DNA of 64,000 nt, from contig CM020618.1 in NCBI GenBank assembly GCA_009829735.1, positions 18,895,346 to 18,959,345 of the forward strand, given 5' to 3'. Below the pieces are notes generated by a model, which saw only the letters and a list, made by a program, of their open reading frames with translations, did not search any database and was not told where the DNA came from. The translations under genes were made by a program, and so were the position numbers. The DNA is from Pyropia yezoensis (lineage: Eukaryota > Rhodophyta > Bangiophyceae > Bangiales > Bangiaceae). Position 1 is the first letter of the stretch. Each line of letters begins with the position of its first letter. This document shows, piece by piece, positions 11,737 through 20,679 of the stretch.

Positions 11737-13042
11737 TCAGTGGCCGCGCCCGCGCGGCGGCCCCGCCGCGTCGCTGCGGTCAGCAAAGCGGGATCGCCGC
11801 GGGCGCTTGCGTCCCCCCCCCGCCCCCCTTCCTGTCGCCGCCTCTCCCGACGCCACCGGGGACGGCGGCCGCGGCGGGGGTGGCGGCGGTGCATCCTCGG
11901 TGGTGGCACCGGCACTCTCCCCCCCCCCCCTCTTCTCCCCGGCGTGCTCCCCACCACCCCCCCCACCTCCCCCCATACCCCCCTCCCCTGGAGGGCGTCG
12001 GCGACGAGCGGGTCCCCGCCCGCCCCCCCCAGCTGCCCCCGCGTCGAGCCAAGGGCGTAGAGCCAGCCGAGCGCCCGCTCCACCCCCGCCACATCCGCGG
12101 CGGGCACCCCCCACAGGGCACCCACCGCGTCAGCGGCGGCGGCACCGTCGGCAACGGCCGGCGGCACACCCCCACCCCCGCCGCCCAGCGCCGCGGCGGC
12201 GCGGCGGAGGGCGGCGGCGGCAACCGCCTCGGGGGCGACCGCCTCCACCCCCGCACAGCGGCACGCGTCGGTGCAGTAGGCCCACGCGAGTTGCAGCAGC
12301 GCCCGCCAGCCACCCTCGTCGGTGGGGGCCGCCCACCCACCGCCACCCCCACCCCCACCGCCACCCCCACCCCCACCCCCACCCCCACCCCCACCGCCGC
12401 CGCCGCCGCCGCCCCCCGCCGCCGTCGCCGCCTCTGCCTCGGCCGCCGACCGTGCCGCGTTGACCGCCACCGCCAGCACCCCATGCGGGAGCTCCACCGC
12501 CACGTCACACCCCGCGGTGGCCAGCACCCGCCGCTCCGCGGCGGCGAGCGCGGCCACCCACGCGCGCACCGACGGCGGCGACAGGGGCTCGGTGGCCACC
12601 CCCTCGGGGGCGCCCCCCCGCACCGCCAGCCGGTGCGCCAGCACCGTCGCAATCGTCGACAGCCGCACCGGCGGCGGGGCGGCAGCGGCGGCACACGCCG
12701 CCCCCCCGGCCCCCCCCGCCGCCACTGCCCCCCGCCCCGACGGCGGCGTCGCGGCGGGCGGCGCCACCTGCGACGCGAGCAGCAGGCACGCCCCCGCGGT
12801 GCGGACGGGCGGGTGGCCCGGCGCCCGCGCGGCGTGGCGGTGGTAGAGCAGCTGCGCGGTGGTGGCGAGCACCGCCGTGGGGGCGGGGGGGTAGCCGAGC
12901 AGCGCGGCGGTCTCGGCAATGAGCTCGGTCGTGGCGGCGCGGGCGGCAAAGTCGGGGGGGGGGGTGGGGGGGAAGGCCGCCGCCGACGGCCCGCGGGGGT
13001 GGGGTGGGGGGGAGGGGGGGGGGGGGCCGGCGACGGCGCCAT
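11737..13042 (-). CDS. Cyclin L-like cyclin (frame-broken)
   Basis: The cyclin-box signature reads along the minus strand. The start MAPSPAPP is at 13042. A G/C-run frame change near 12955-12975 leads into FAARAATTELIAETAALLGYP, TTAQLLYHRHAARA and AGACLLLASQVAPP. These match the first cyclin fold (repeated helices, RF-like HRH, the LASK-like block). Next come AAERRVLATAGCDVAVELPHG and LLQLAWAYCTDACRCAGVEA followed by AALRRAAAALG. That arrangement (E..VL...G..V.V..PH, then AW.Y..DA) is typical of cyclin L, K and T transcription or splicing cyclins, closest to L. A poly-Gly insert encoded by the (CCCCCA)n repeat at about 12338-12405 separates the two folds. The C-terminus probably shifts frame in the C run near 11920-11930 and ends with RKRPRRSRFADRSD, a basic tail, at 11737. 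The exact C-terminus is uncertain. Confidence 0.65.
12338..12418. repeat. (CCACCC/CCCCCA)n microsatellite encoding poly-Gly in the cyclin gene
   Basis: Tandem CCACCC-type units followed by CCGCCG triplets give a polyglycine loop between the two cyclin folds on the minus strand. Its length is likely variable between individuals. Confidence 0.8.
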
Positions 13043-13374
13043 ACGGCCGGGCGCACTGCCAGGAAAGGGGGAGGGGGGGGGGGTGGGGGTGGGGGTGGAC
13101 GGGGTCGAGGAGGGCGGGAGCTGCGGAGAGGAAGAACGGAAGGAGGGGCGAGGGAGAAGAGGACGGGTGCTGCCTTTGGTGCCCCTAGAGGGCCCTCTGG
13201 GACGGAAGCCGCCTCTGCTCTGGGCAGGAAAGTGTGGATGGCTTTTGAGTATTGGCTCAGTTGGGGAGGATCCCCCCTTCCAAAAACCCAGTCCGGTGGG
13301 GTCTCGAGGACTGTGCGTGACGAAATGGGCGGCCGACCTGATGGATCACAGCGGCTTAGGCTTGGGTATCACGC

Positions 13375-13490
13375 GCCGCACGTGATGTAAGATCACGTAT
13401 TTTGCGTGATCCCATGCGTGATTTAGCGCGTGATCACACGTCACGCCCCGCCAGAAAGGGCGTGATTGGGGGCGTGATTAGGAGTTAAGT
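13375..13490. repeat. Cluster of GCGTGAT motifs, possible MITE or transposon end
   Basis: At least six copies of GCGTGAT or its complement ATCACG occur in both orientations within about 115 bp, immediately upstream of the U1A-like gene. The segment is far less GC-rich than the genes on either side. Related GGCGTGA/GGCGTGC clusters recur at about 37585-37640, 45166-45200 and 46678-46745. Repeated subterminal motifs of this kind are known from hAT-type DNA transposons; assignment to that class is inference. Confidence 0.5.
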
Positions 13491-13572
13491 ATACCATACA
13501 AATACTACATCTCACGTGGAAACCGGCTATAATTGCACAGTGCCTCTGCCCTAATCCCAGTGGTCCTCCCGC

Positions 13573-15251
13573 ATGTCCGCCGTCAAGAAGCAGCGTCCAG
13601 CACACCGCGGACGACGCCGCGCGTCCGCTTCGGCGATGCGCACCCCGACGCCGGCGCCCATGTCGCCGGCAGCCGCCGCGGCGCCGGCAGCGTCCGCCGT
13701 CGCGCCCGCCGGCATGGATGGCAGCGGCGGTGGTGGCGGCGGCGGTGGTGGCGGCGGCGGCGGTCGAAGCTGCGTCAGCGGCGGCGGCGGCGGCGGCGGT
13801 GACCGCGACCGCGGGGGCGGTGGCGGTGGCGGGCTGCCCGCGGGGCGCGCCAAGTCGCCCCCGGCGAGCAATGGCGCGGCGGGGGTGTGCCCCCCGCTGC
13901 TGGCGTCCTCTCCCCCTCCACCAGACCGACCCCCTCCCCCTAGAATCGCAACGGCGGTGGTGGCGGCAGCAGTGGCCGCAGCAGCGGTGGTGGTGGCGGC
14001 GGTGGCGGCAGCGGTCGTGGCGGCGGCGGCGGCAGTGGTGGTGGTGGCGGCGGCGGCGCTCACCGGCTGTCGCGGTCGGCGTCCCCCCCCCCTCCCCCGC
14101 CTTTCCACCTCCTACGCGCGGGCGCTCAACGACCGGCTTGCCCTCCCCCTCCTCCGCCGCTCCCTCGCCGCCCTCTTTGCCCCCCACGGGCGGGTGCTCT
14201 TCATCTTGGCGGGCCACGCGCGCCGCATGCGCGGGTAGGCGTGGGTGACCGTTGCGGGTAGGCATGGGTGGCCTTTGCGTCCGCGGCCGACGCGGCCGCC
14301 GCCGCCGCCGCCGTGCACGGCACCCTCTTTCTTGGCGTGCCTCTGGGCGTGGCGCCCGCGCACGCGTGGAGCGACGCGGCGGCCAGGGCGGACGGGAGCT
14401 ACGTCAAGGGTGCCCGCCTGCGGGCGCCGCCGCCGCGGCCACCGTTCCAGGGGTGGGGGGGGGCGGACGCGAAGCGCTCGCGCAGGGGGGACGCCCCGGG
14501 GGGGGGACGGGTGCACATGGACGTGGACGCTCCGGGGGGGGGGGGGGGGCGGCGTCGCTGGCCGCCGCGGCGGCCGCCGCCGCGTCACCCAGTGCGGCAG
14601 CCGGCGGTGGCGCACCTCTGGCGGCAGCGGCGGTGGCGGCGGCGAGCGGCTCCCGCCCCGCCCCCCGCCCAATGGGTGGGGACACTGCTCCTCCCGGCGG
14701 CGCGGGCTCTCCACCCCGCTCCGCCAGCGCCCCCCCCACCCCTGCCTCGGCCGCCGGCGGAGGGGTGGCTGGAGCCAAGGGCAGGGCTCGCCGGCGGCGC
14801 CAAAGCGAAGGGCCCCCCCGTGCGTGGTGGCGCTCCCACAGAAGCCCCACCTTTCAGTACAGTACCCCACCCCAAATCACCCGCCCCGGTCGGAAACCGT
14901 GGGGAAAGCCAAGGGCACTGGCAGCGCTGCACCTGTCCCCGCGTCCCTCTTTGTTCACTCCCCCACCGGCCGGAGCGGCGCCCTTCACAGCACGTGAGGG
15001 CGGAGGCGGGGCACGACGCCACCGACCTGCGTCCATGGGCGCAGGGGAACCCGCAAGCCACTCACAAGCAGCCTCCAGAACAGCGGCCACCGGCGTCCGG
15101 TGCCACCGCGCACGCTGCACCGTGGCCCCCCCCCATGTCCCCCCTCCACCCGTCCGCCCCGTCCGCTATGCCACCCCCCGCAGAACGGTCGGCTGCGACG
15201 GGTGCCGCCATCGCCGGCCAACGCGCACGGGCTGGGTGCCCGCCACCATGA
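13573..15251 (+). CDS. U1A/U2B''-type RRM protein (snRNP), frame-broken
   Basis: A spliceosomal SNF/U1A/U2B'' family protein is indicated by the N-terminal RRM. RNP2 equivalent TSYARALNDRLALPLLRRSL is followed by AALFAPHGRVLFILAGHARR, then MRG, then AWVAFASAADAAAAAAAVHG (RNP1 equivalent with the MRGxAWVAF core), then FLGVPLGVAPAHAWSDAA. The order and spacing match the first RRM of U1A closely. The ATG at 13573 begins a Gly- and Ala-rich N-terminus of about 170 residues that the family normally lacks. The RRM is interrupted at 14236 by a stop caused by a short imperfect tandem duplication (about 14231-14270); the frame resumes at 14262. Beyond about 14440 the frame is uncertain and I could not find a second RRM, so the 3' end is a guess. 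Confidence 0.6.
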
Positions 15252-17091
15252 GGGGCGGGGACACAGCTGTGCAGTCCGTGGCTGGCGACTGGGGGAGGTA
15301 ACAGTGTCGGCGGGTGCCACCAAGGCTGTCGCTTGCATCCCGGGGGTGGACGAGTTGCCCCATTGAGAGCAATAGATAAGCGCAAACCCTGGGGGATTGC
15401 CGCAGGGTGATGCGGGGAAACGACTCAGAGCCTTCCTCGCCCTCGGACGTCCGTCCTCAGAAGGAAAGAACAGTTGCACACAGACCGTGCCGCCTGGGAC
15501 ACGAACTCCTTTCTCTAGCGCACGTGCTCCAGCTGCGGCGGTGAGCCAGACGCGGGGGCGGCGCTGCGTTGGTTGGCTGGCGAGGCGTTCCCCCGCTCCC
15601 CGACCCCGCCTGAGCACCACTACCTGCTCCCCCTCCGCGCCTGGTACAGCCAGCGGACGCCCGCGCACCTGCCGGCCCACAAGACGATGTCTCCACAATG
15701 GATGTCGAAACTGAGGGCAGAAATCCCGGGTGGCGCCACTCTGTCGCCCCTTTGTCTCGAACTATGAGTAGAACAACACGCCTCGCTATGCGCATCAATC
15801 TTCGCGGAGCTATGTGGTTGTGCTTCCCAGGTCCACTCTACTCTACTACCGACAGGTGGCCAGCATGCACACCGCCAGTGTGTCCAGAGTTCCCAACTCT
15901 GGCCACACGCGACGCCACATTGGAAGACTGCATGAGTGAGACGGCGGCTACCCCGACGAGGCGTCACGGCCATCTCGGGCCCCCACACCTGACGGGGTAG
16001 GTGGTTCATGGCTCAGGGCGTCTGTATCAGCGGTCTGCCACTGGAGGCGCCGTAGCCGCCAACGGAAGGGCTCGGTCGGTCCCAGGGCACGGGCCGTGCT
16101 CAATGAACGACCTCATATGATTGGATTGTGTGCGCACCAGTGCATGTATCTGATAATCTATTGGCCTATAACCCCTCTTACACTGCTGTAAGAGACTGTG
16201 AATATAAATTCACGAAAAATAAATGGTGCGAATGGGAATTGAACTCATATCGGTTCGAACCTGCAACCGTTCATAGCAACGGCCAGGCGCCCTCGTCAGG
16301 AGTCGGGCGCGGGCCAGCGTCTATTCCGCGAGTGCAGGTGCTCGCCAACCCTGCCATGGCCGCACCTGCTGTTTACCAGTGCTGCGAAGTGAGACTATTT
16401 ATTCAAAAAAATTTTGTCCACCAGAAGTCGTGGTGATACATAACACAGAGATCAGCCCACCCCAGCCGCACATCACACGACCTTGCCAGAGGACGGTCGG
16501 CACACAGTGTAGGCGCTGAGCCACGGCTCGACTGTGCTGTACACCGGGACACGTTACATCAAGCAGAACTGCGTGCTCAACGCAACCATGCTGTCTGGTG
16601 TTCCCGCGGAAAGAAAAAAAGCGGGACTCCTTCGCGCGACTGCCAAGGACGCGTCACTCTCGGTGGCCGACCGAAGCAACGACACAGCGGGACATACGTG
16701 GATGAGAGTGGCCTACGACCCCTGTGACGAGCTGGCCCCAAAGAATATGCATCCGGCACCAGGTGCCGCCACCAGTGCAATGCAATCCTGTCTGCAAGAG
16801 AGTTGCAGCTGGCCCTGCGGATCATCCCGCAAGCGCGCGCCATGAGTGAGAGACCCTATCCCCCTTTCCCGCTTCGGGTCTGCCAGCCGGGGGCGCGCAT
16901 GCGCCCGTCACCTCGTGCCTCCACACGACGCTAGGCCCCGCCGCGCCTAGGCGACCGTGTGCACGGACCACGTGCTGACGGTGGCTTTATGAGCGTGGCT
17001 GGACCACATCCCAGGTGACTCCCCCCACACGCGCGCACGACCAGGACGCACGTCCACACCCACCTGTTCCCCCGCCCTCTCCCACTGCCCT
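15252..17091. other. Region without recognisable gene
   Basis: Mixed-composition sequence, AT-richer from about 16100 to 16420. Several short frames exist (for example minus 15620-16009), but none has a domain I recognise. A tRNA-3'-end-like segment on the minus strand near 16225-16260 is discussed under rejected items. The right end abuts the proposed LTR of element A. Confidence 0.4.
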
Positions 17092-17629
17092 GTAGCAGTA
17101 CTCCCAAGCACCAACCCCGAGTCAGGGAAGGAAGAGGAGTATTGCCGATATCCCAACTTGGGACACCGGAAGCAAGCACCTCCACACAGCCGAACACGGA
17201 ACTTGCGTGTGGTGAGCGGGTCCACTCACCAAGGCACGAACAAGATGTGTCGGAGCCAGACGGTGTTTTCTTGCTTGGCCAGCCAAGGTGGGCCCTCCCC
17301 GCCTTGCTGTCCCTCCTTATCAACCCTCCTCACACGCTCACGCAACCCCTCAAAACACTCAGAAAATGAACCCTCAAACAAACCAATCATATCACTCCAC
17401 ATGCAAAGAACTCAAAGCGTAGAAATCCGTCTGGCTCCCGTGCAAAAATCCCAAGAAACAAATACCAGCAGCATTACCCTGCTCTAGTATGTCGGAAGTC
17501 CTAGTCGAATTTCCGTCCAGAAGTCAGAAGTTTCACCATCGTGGGTCGGGTGAATTTCGACTTCCGGTCAGGTCCACTTGACCCGAATCTTCAAAGTATT
17601 GGTACCGAATTCCGGCCCAATCTCCCACA
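17092..17629 (-). repeat. Proposed 3' LTR of retroelement A
   Basis: The interval starts TGTAGCAG and ends CCCACA, immediately followed by a pyrimidine run (TTTCCCCCTTCTC, 17630-17642). That run reads as a polypurine tract for an element on the minus strand. Its middle resembles the LTR of element C: both contain a CCGGAAG-like block, CAAGATG, TTCTTG and a CTGTCCCTCC run in the same order. Boundaries rest on these similarities and on the PPT, because the opposite LTR is lost in or beyond the gap. Confidence 0.45.
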
Positions 17630-18634
17630 TTTCCCCCTTCTCAAAAGTCCAGCCGTCCCGGTGGACGTCCAATCAGCGGCGAGTCGCAGTGACCGGGAGA
17701 GGAGGATGCAATTCCCGAGTTGAGATGCAAAGTACGGTGCATCGCTGGCGTCTAGCGTGCACCAGGGTTACGCCGGGGTTGCACTCGCGTCCGGCGGGGC
17801 CCTCCGGGAGAGGCAGTCCCTCTCCGTGGGGTGCGCTCTCTGCCCTGACACTGGGTAGAGGAGCCCCCTCCACGCGAAACAGGTGTGGGGGAAAGTCGTC
17901 CCCCACCTGGTCAGGGTGCTCCACGGGTGGACTCACGTGTGGGTGAGCCCCCCTAATCTGGGTGTCGGCGTACCTCCGCCACACCCCCTGCCCCTCAACT
18001 GGAGGAGTAGGGCGTCGACGTTCTCACTCGGAACGTCGACCTGCACCTGCCCCTTCAGTTGGGGTACGGTTGCTCTCGGGGGGTCGGGTTGTGTCCCCCC
18101 CTTCAGCTCGATCCACACCCAGCTGGCTCTCTGCGGGGTGTTCCTCACTCCTTCCCCCCCTTTCTAGTCAGGGTTGAGGGGTGTGCGCACCCCGAGTTGG
18201 GGGTGTTGCACTCGGTCGCCGGCGGTGGGACTCGGCCGCCGGTGCGGGGTCTTCTCTCCCCTTCGTGTGTGCGGGCGGGTGTGTGCCTTCCCGCCGCTGC
18301 TCCCTCGCGTCGGCGGGTCTGTCTCTTCCCGCCGTGCGGTTGGTGTCGTTGGTTGGGGTGGTGTCTTCCCCCTTCCGCCCCTGTGTCGGGCGTCTTCGTT
18401 GTCGGTGGGGGCGTGGGTTGTGTTCCCCCCCCTTTGTCCTCGTTGGCGGGGTTGTGTCTTCCCCGCGCTGCCCCTTGTGTCGGGCTTCTTCGTTGTCGGT
18501 GGGGGGTGTGGGTCGTGTCCCCCCCCCTTGCTCTACCTCACCGAGTCGGTCAAGGTTGGTTGTCGTCGGAGGGGGCGCGGGTCGTGTCCCCCCCCGTGCT
18601 CAACCTCACCGAGTCGGTCAAGGTTGGTCGCGTG
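17630..18634 (+). other. Leader of antisense ORF A, with tandem repeats
   Basis: This 1-kb non-coding leader lies between the element A LTR and the antisense ORF. It contains repeated GTGTCCCCCC-type tracts. A 69-bp imperfect tandem repeat starts at 18512 and 18581 (each with CTCACCGAGTCGGTCAAGG), and a 93-bp repeat starts at 18386 and 18479 (TCTTCGTTGTCGGTGGGG). The leader of antisense ORF B (25613-26197) has similar CCCCCCTTTG and GTGTGTGGGG tracts, which suggests a shared promoter or leader function. Confidence 0.55.
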
Positions 18635-20551
18635 ATGGCGGGTGAGCCGAGTCGGCCTTTGTCCCCGTCTCCGACGTCTCTGTCGGACAAGCGACGGACG
18701 GGAGAGGAGGCCCTCGGGACTGAGGAGTCTCTCAGCCGGGGGTCGGCCATGGAGACGACTCGTCCCGGGCGAGGGTCGGAGGCGGCCGCCTCAGCCGTCC
18801 CCGCCCCATCACCTCCTACTGCCCCCTCGCCCGTGGTCCCACCGGGGGATGGGTCTTCCAACCCGGTGGCGGAAGGGGATGTGACTCCCATCCCCCGCCT
18901 TCCTGAGTCACGGCTGCTACTCCCGCCGCGGCCCCGTCCTCCTATGGGGCCCCGAGCCTGGGCGCCTCCCAAGTCAGTCGGGGAGCTTCCCGACTGCAAG
19001 CTCAAGGATGTCTACTTGATCATCCCCGAGCCACGGCGGACCGACGTATGGTACCGCCGGACTCGTCGGTACCCCAACCAGGTGACTCTACCTGATGGGG
19101 TGGTCTGCGACCTACCAGCGCTACTCTGCCTGGCGGACGCGCCTGAAGTCCAGGCGTTGTCAACCTCCCTCGCCTTGGGGTCGGGCGACAAGGAGATCGA
19201 CGACACCCACGCGGTTGTGTCTACCGAGTGGTGTGCCCTTCCCCGTCCCTACCTGGGCGGAGAGGACGCCCACGCCCAACACGGCGTGGTGCGAGAGGAG
19301 TTCCGACTCCGGGGCTCCTCGGGCTTCCTCATCCACGGGTCGCGGGTGGAGTTCACCCACGTACCTCTGGAGGAGCGTGAGCACCAGTACCCTTTTCTCC
19401 CAGGGTGGTGGGAGACAGTGGAGGTACCTTGTGGGTTTCCGGCTCGGATCCCCCTCCTCGTTGCCTACTTTGGCTCCGTGCTACGCTCCAGCTCGGAGGG
19501 TAACCGGGTCTTCGCCTACCTCGCCACGCACTGGGTGGTCGTGGTGACTCGGGGCTGGTACTCCGATGTAGTCCATCGGGGTTACCTGTGGCACCTCCCA
19601 CCGGCTCTGGTGGAGGGTATGGAAACCCTTGGCTTCCACTGGTTAGCCTTGGGCGCGGGGGACCTGGCTCCGTTCCTCCTTAAGGGTATGGTCACCCTGC
19701 ACAATCGACTCGATTGGGCGCAGCTGGAACCCTTCCTCCGCCGCAACAAGCGTCCAGAGCCGGGGTTGGAGAGTGAGCCACCCCGAAAGTTCGTCCATGT
19801 CACCCATACTCTGGTGCAGGGACAGCTGTTCTTGCGTGAGGGGTTGGGGGACTCTTCCCTTCCCTACGCAGAGGGGGTTACTCCCTCTACGTCGCCCCCT
19901 GGCTCTGGGTGGGCGACATCATCGGCGACGACTCGTCGTGGTGCTCATCGAGGAGCCCCTCGAAGCCGCGGGCGAGCTGTGCCGACGACTTCCCCGCGGG
20001 TCGCGACTCCGACCTCGGGGGGTGTGGAGCCGACTCAGGCTCCACCCTTCCAGTTCCTCGAGCCCTTCCCCGACGTGGCGTTGGGTTCGCTACGGGTCCG
20101 AACTCCGGTACCCATGCCGATTGCGCGTGGCGTTGGCGAGATGCTTCCCAACTTGGGAGCCATCATGTATGACGCCACGGTGGAGGCCTCACTCGTGGCC
20201 TCCCTTGACACGTTGGCTTGGGTCACCCGGCGTGTCAGTCACTTCCTCGCGTCGGGCGACTCAGCCACGGCGCGACAGTCATTGGCAGCTGAGGTCACTC
20301 GCCTCGCGGTTGGACACGAGTTTGTCCAACGGCTGCTGTCGACTCAGCAGCAGCTTCCGCGTCACGGAGGGAGTACCTCCGGACATCTATCTTACGACGG
20401 GGATGGGTCCGCGAGTCGGCGGGCCCCTCCCAGTGCTTCCACTCCGGGGCCCTCCCGAGTGGGTTACGCCCCTCCGCTACCGGCCTACGACCCTGGGGGT
20501 TCGTGGTCGGGCGGTCCCTATAGTGGTGGGGGTGGCCATATGGAACGCTAG
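18635..20551 (+). CDS. Antisense ORF of element A, uncharacterised retroelement protein (638 aa)
   Basis: I do not recognise this protein. It is intact for 638 codons from the ATG at 18635, just after the second leader repeat. Layout: a Ser/Pro/Glu-rich disordered N-terminus (1-120); a compact domain (about 125-370) with the landmarks KLKDVYLIIPEP, WYRRTRRYP, GWWETVEVP, LLVAYFGSVLRSS and LWHLPPALVEGMETLGF; a Ser/Arg-rich linker; and a helical C-terminal module (about 505-575) with SLVASLDTLAWVTRRVSHFL and AAEVTRLAVGHEFV. Element B carries the same landmarks (LRYFGSVLASRP, CTEVTRVV), and element D the C-terminal module (YASVLNNVVDRVF). It lies convergent to the integrase end of pol A, with only 128 bp between the stops. 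Its position resembles antisense ORFs reported downstream of pol in plant Tat-lineage elements, but I see no basis for homology. Confidence 0.7.
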   Translation: MAGEPSRPLSPSPTSLSDKRRTGEEALGTEESLSRGSAMETTRPGRGSEAAASAVPAPSPPTAPSPVVPPGDGSSNPVAEGDVTPIPRLPESRLLLPPRPRPPMGPRAWAPPKSVGELPDCKLKDVYLIIPEPRRTDVWYRRTRRYPNQVTLPDGVVCDLPALLCLADAPEVQALSTSLALGSGDKEIDDTHAVVSTEWCALPRPYLGGEDAHAQHGVVREEFRLRGSSGFLIHGSRVEFTHVPLEEREHQYPFLPGWWETVEVPCGFPARIPLLVAYFGSVLRSSSEGNRVFAYLATHWVVVVTRGWYSDVVHRGYLWHLPPALVEGMETLGFHWLALGAGDLAPFLLKGMVTLHNRLDWAQLEPFLRRNKRPEPGLESEPPRKFVHVTHTLVQGQLFLREGLGDSSLPYAEGVTPSTSPPGSGWATSSATTRRGAHRGAPRSRGRAVPTTSPRVATPTSGGVEPTQAPPFQFLEPFPDVALGSLRVRTPVPMPIARGVGEMLPNLGAIMYDATVEASLVASLDTLAWVTRRVSHFLASGDSATARQSLAAEVTRLAVGHEFVQRLLSTQQQLPRHGGSTSGHLSYDGDGSASRRAPPSASTPGPSRVGYAPPLPAYDPGGSWSGGPYSGGGGHMER

Positions 20552-20679
20552 AGTCAGCGGTCGAACGACTTGTTCTTTCCTTGGTGAGAAGAGTGGTGGG
20601 TATTCTTCTCGTTTTGTATTGTGCCATAGTCGGCTTTGTTAGTAGAGAATCTTTGAAGAACCATGGTATGTGTTTGTAC

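Noticed and set aside
15620-16009. 130-codon minus-strand frame with GDIVLWAGRCAGVRWLY
   Set aside because: One protein-like patch only. No domain recognised, and no start or neighbouring exon supports a gene.
16221-16290. tRNA-like 3' end on the minus strand (GAGTTCAATTCCCAT with a CACCA end)
   Set aside because: A T-arm-like hairpin and CCA can be read, but the stem has a mismatch and no matching 5' acceptor strand or D-arm lies at the right distance. At best it is a fragment.
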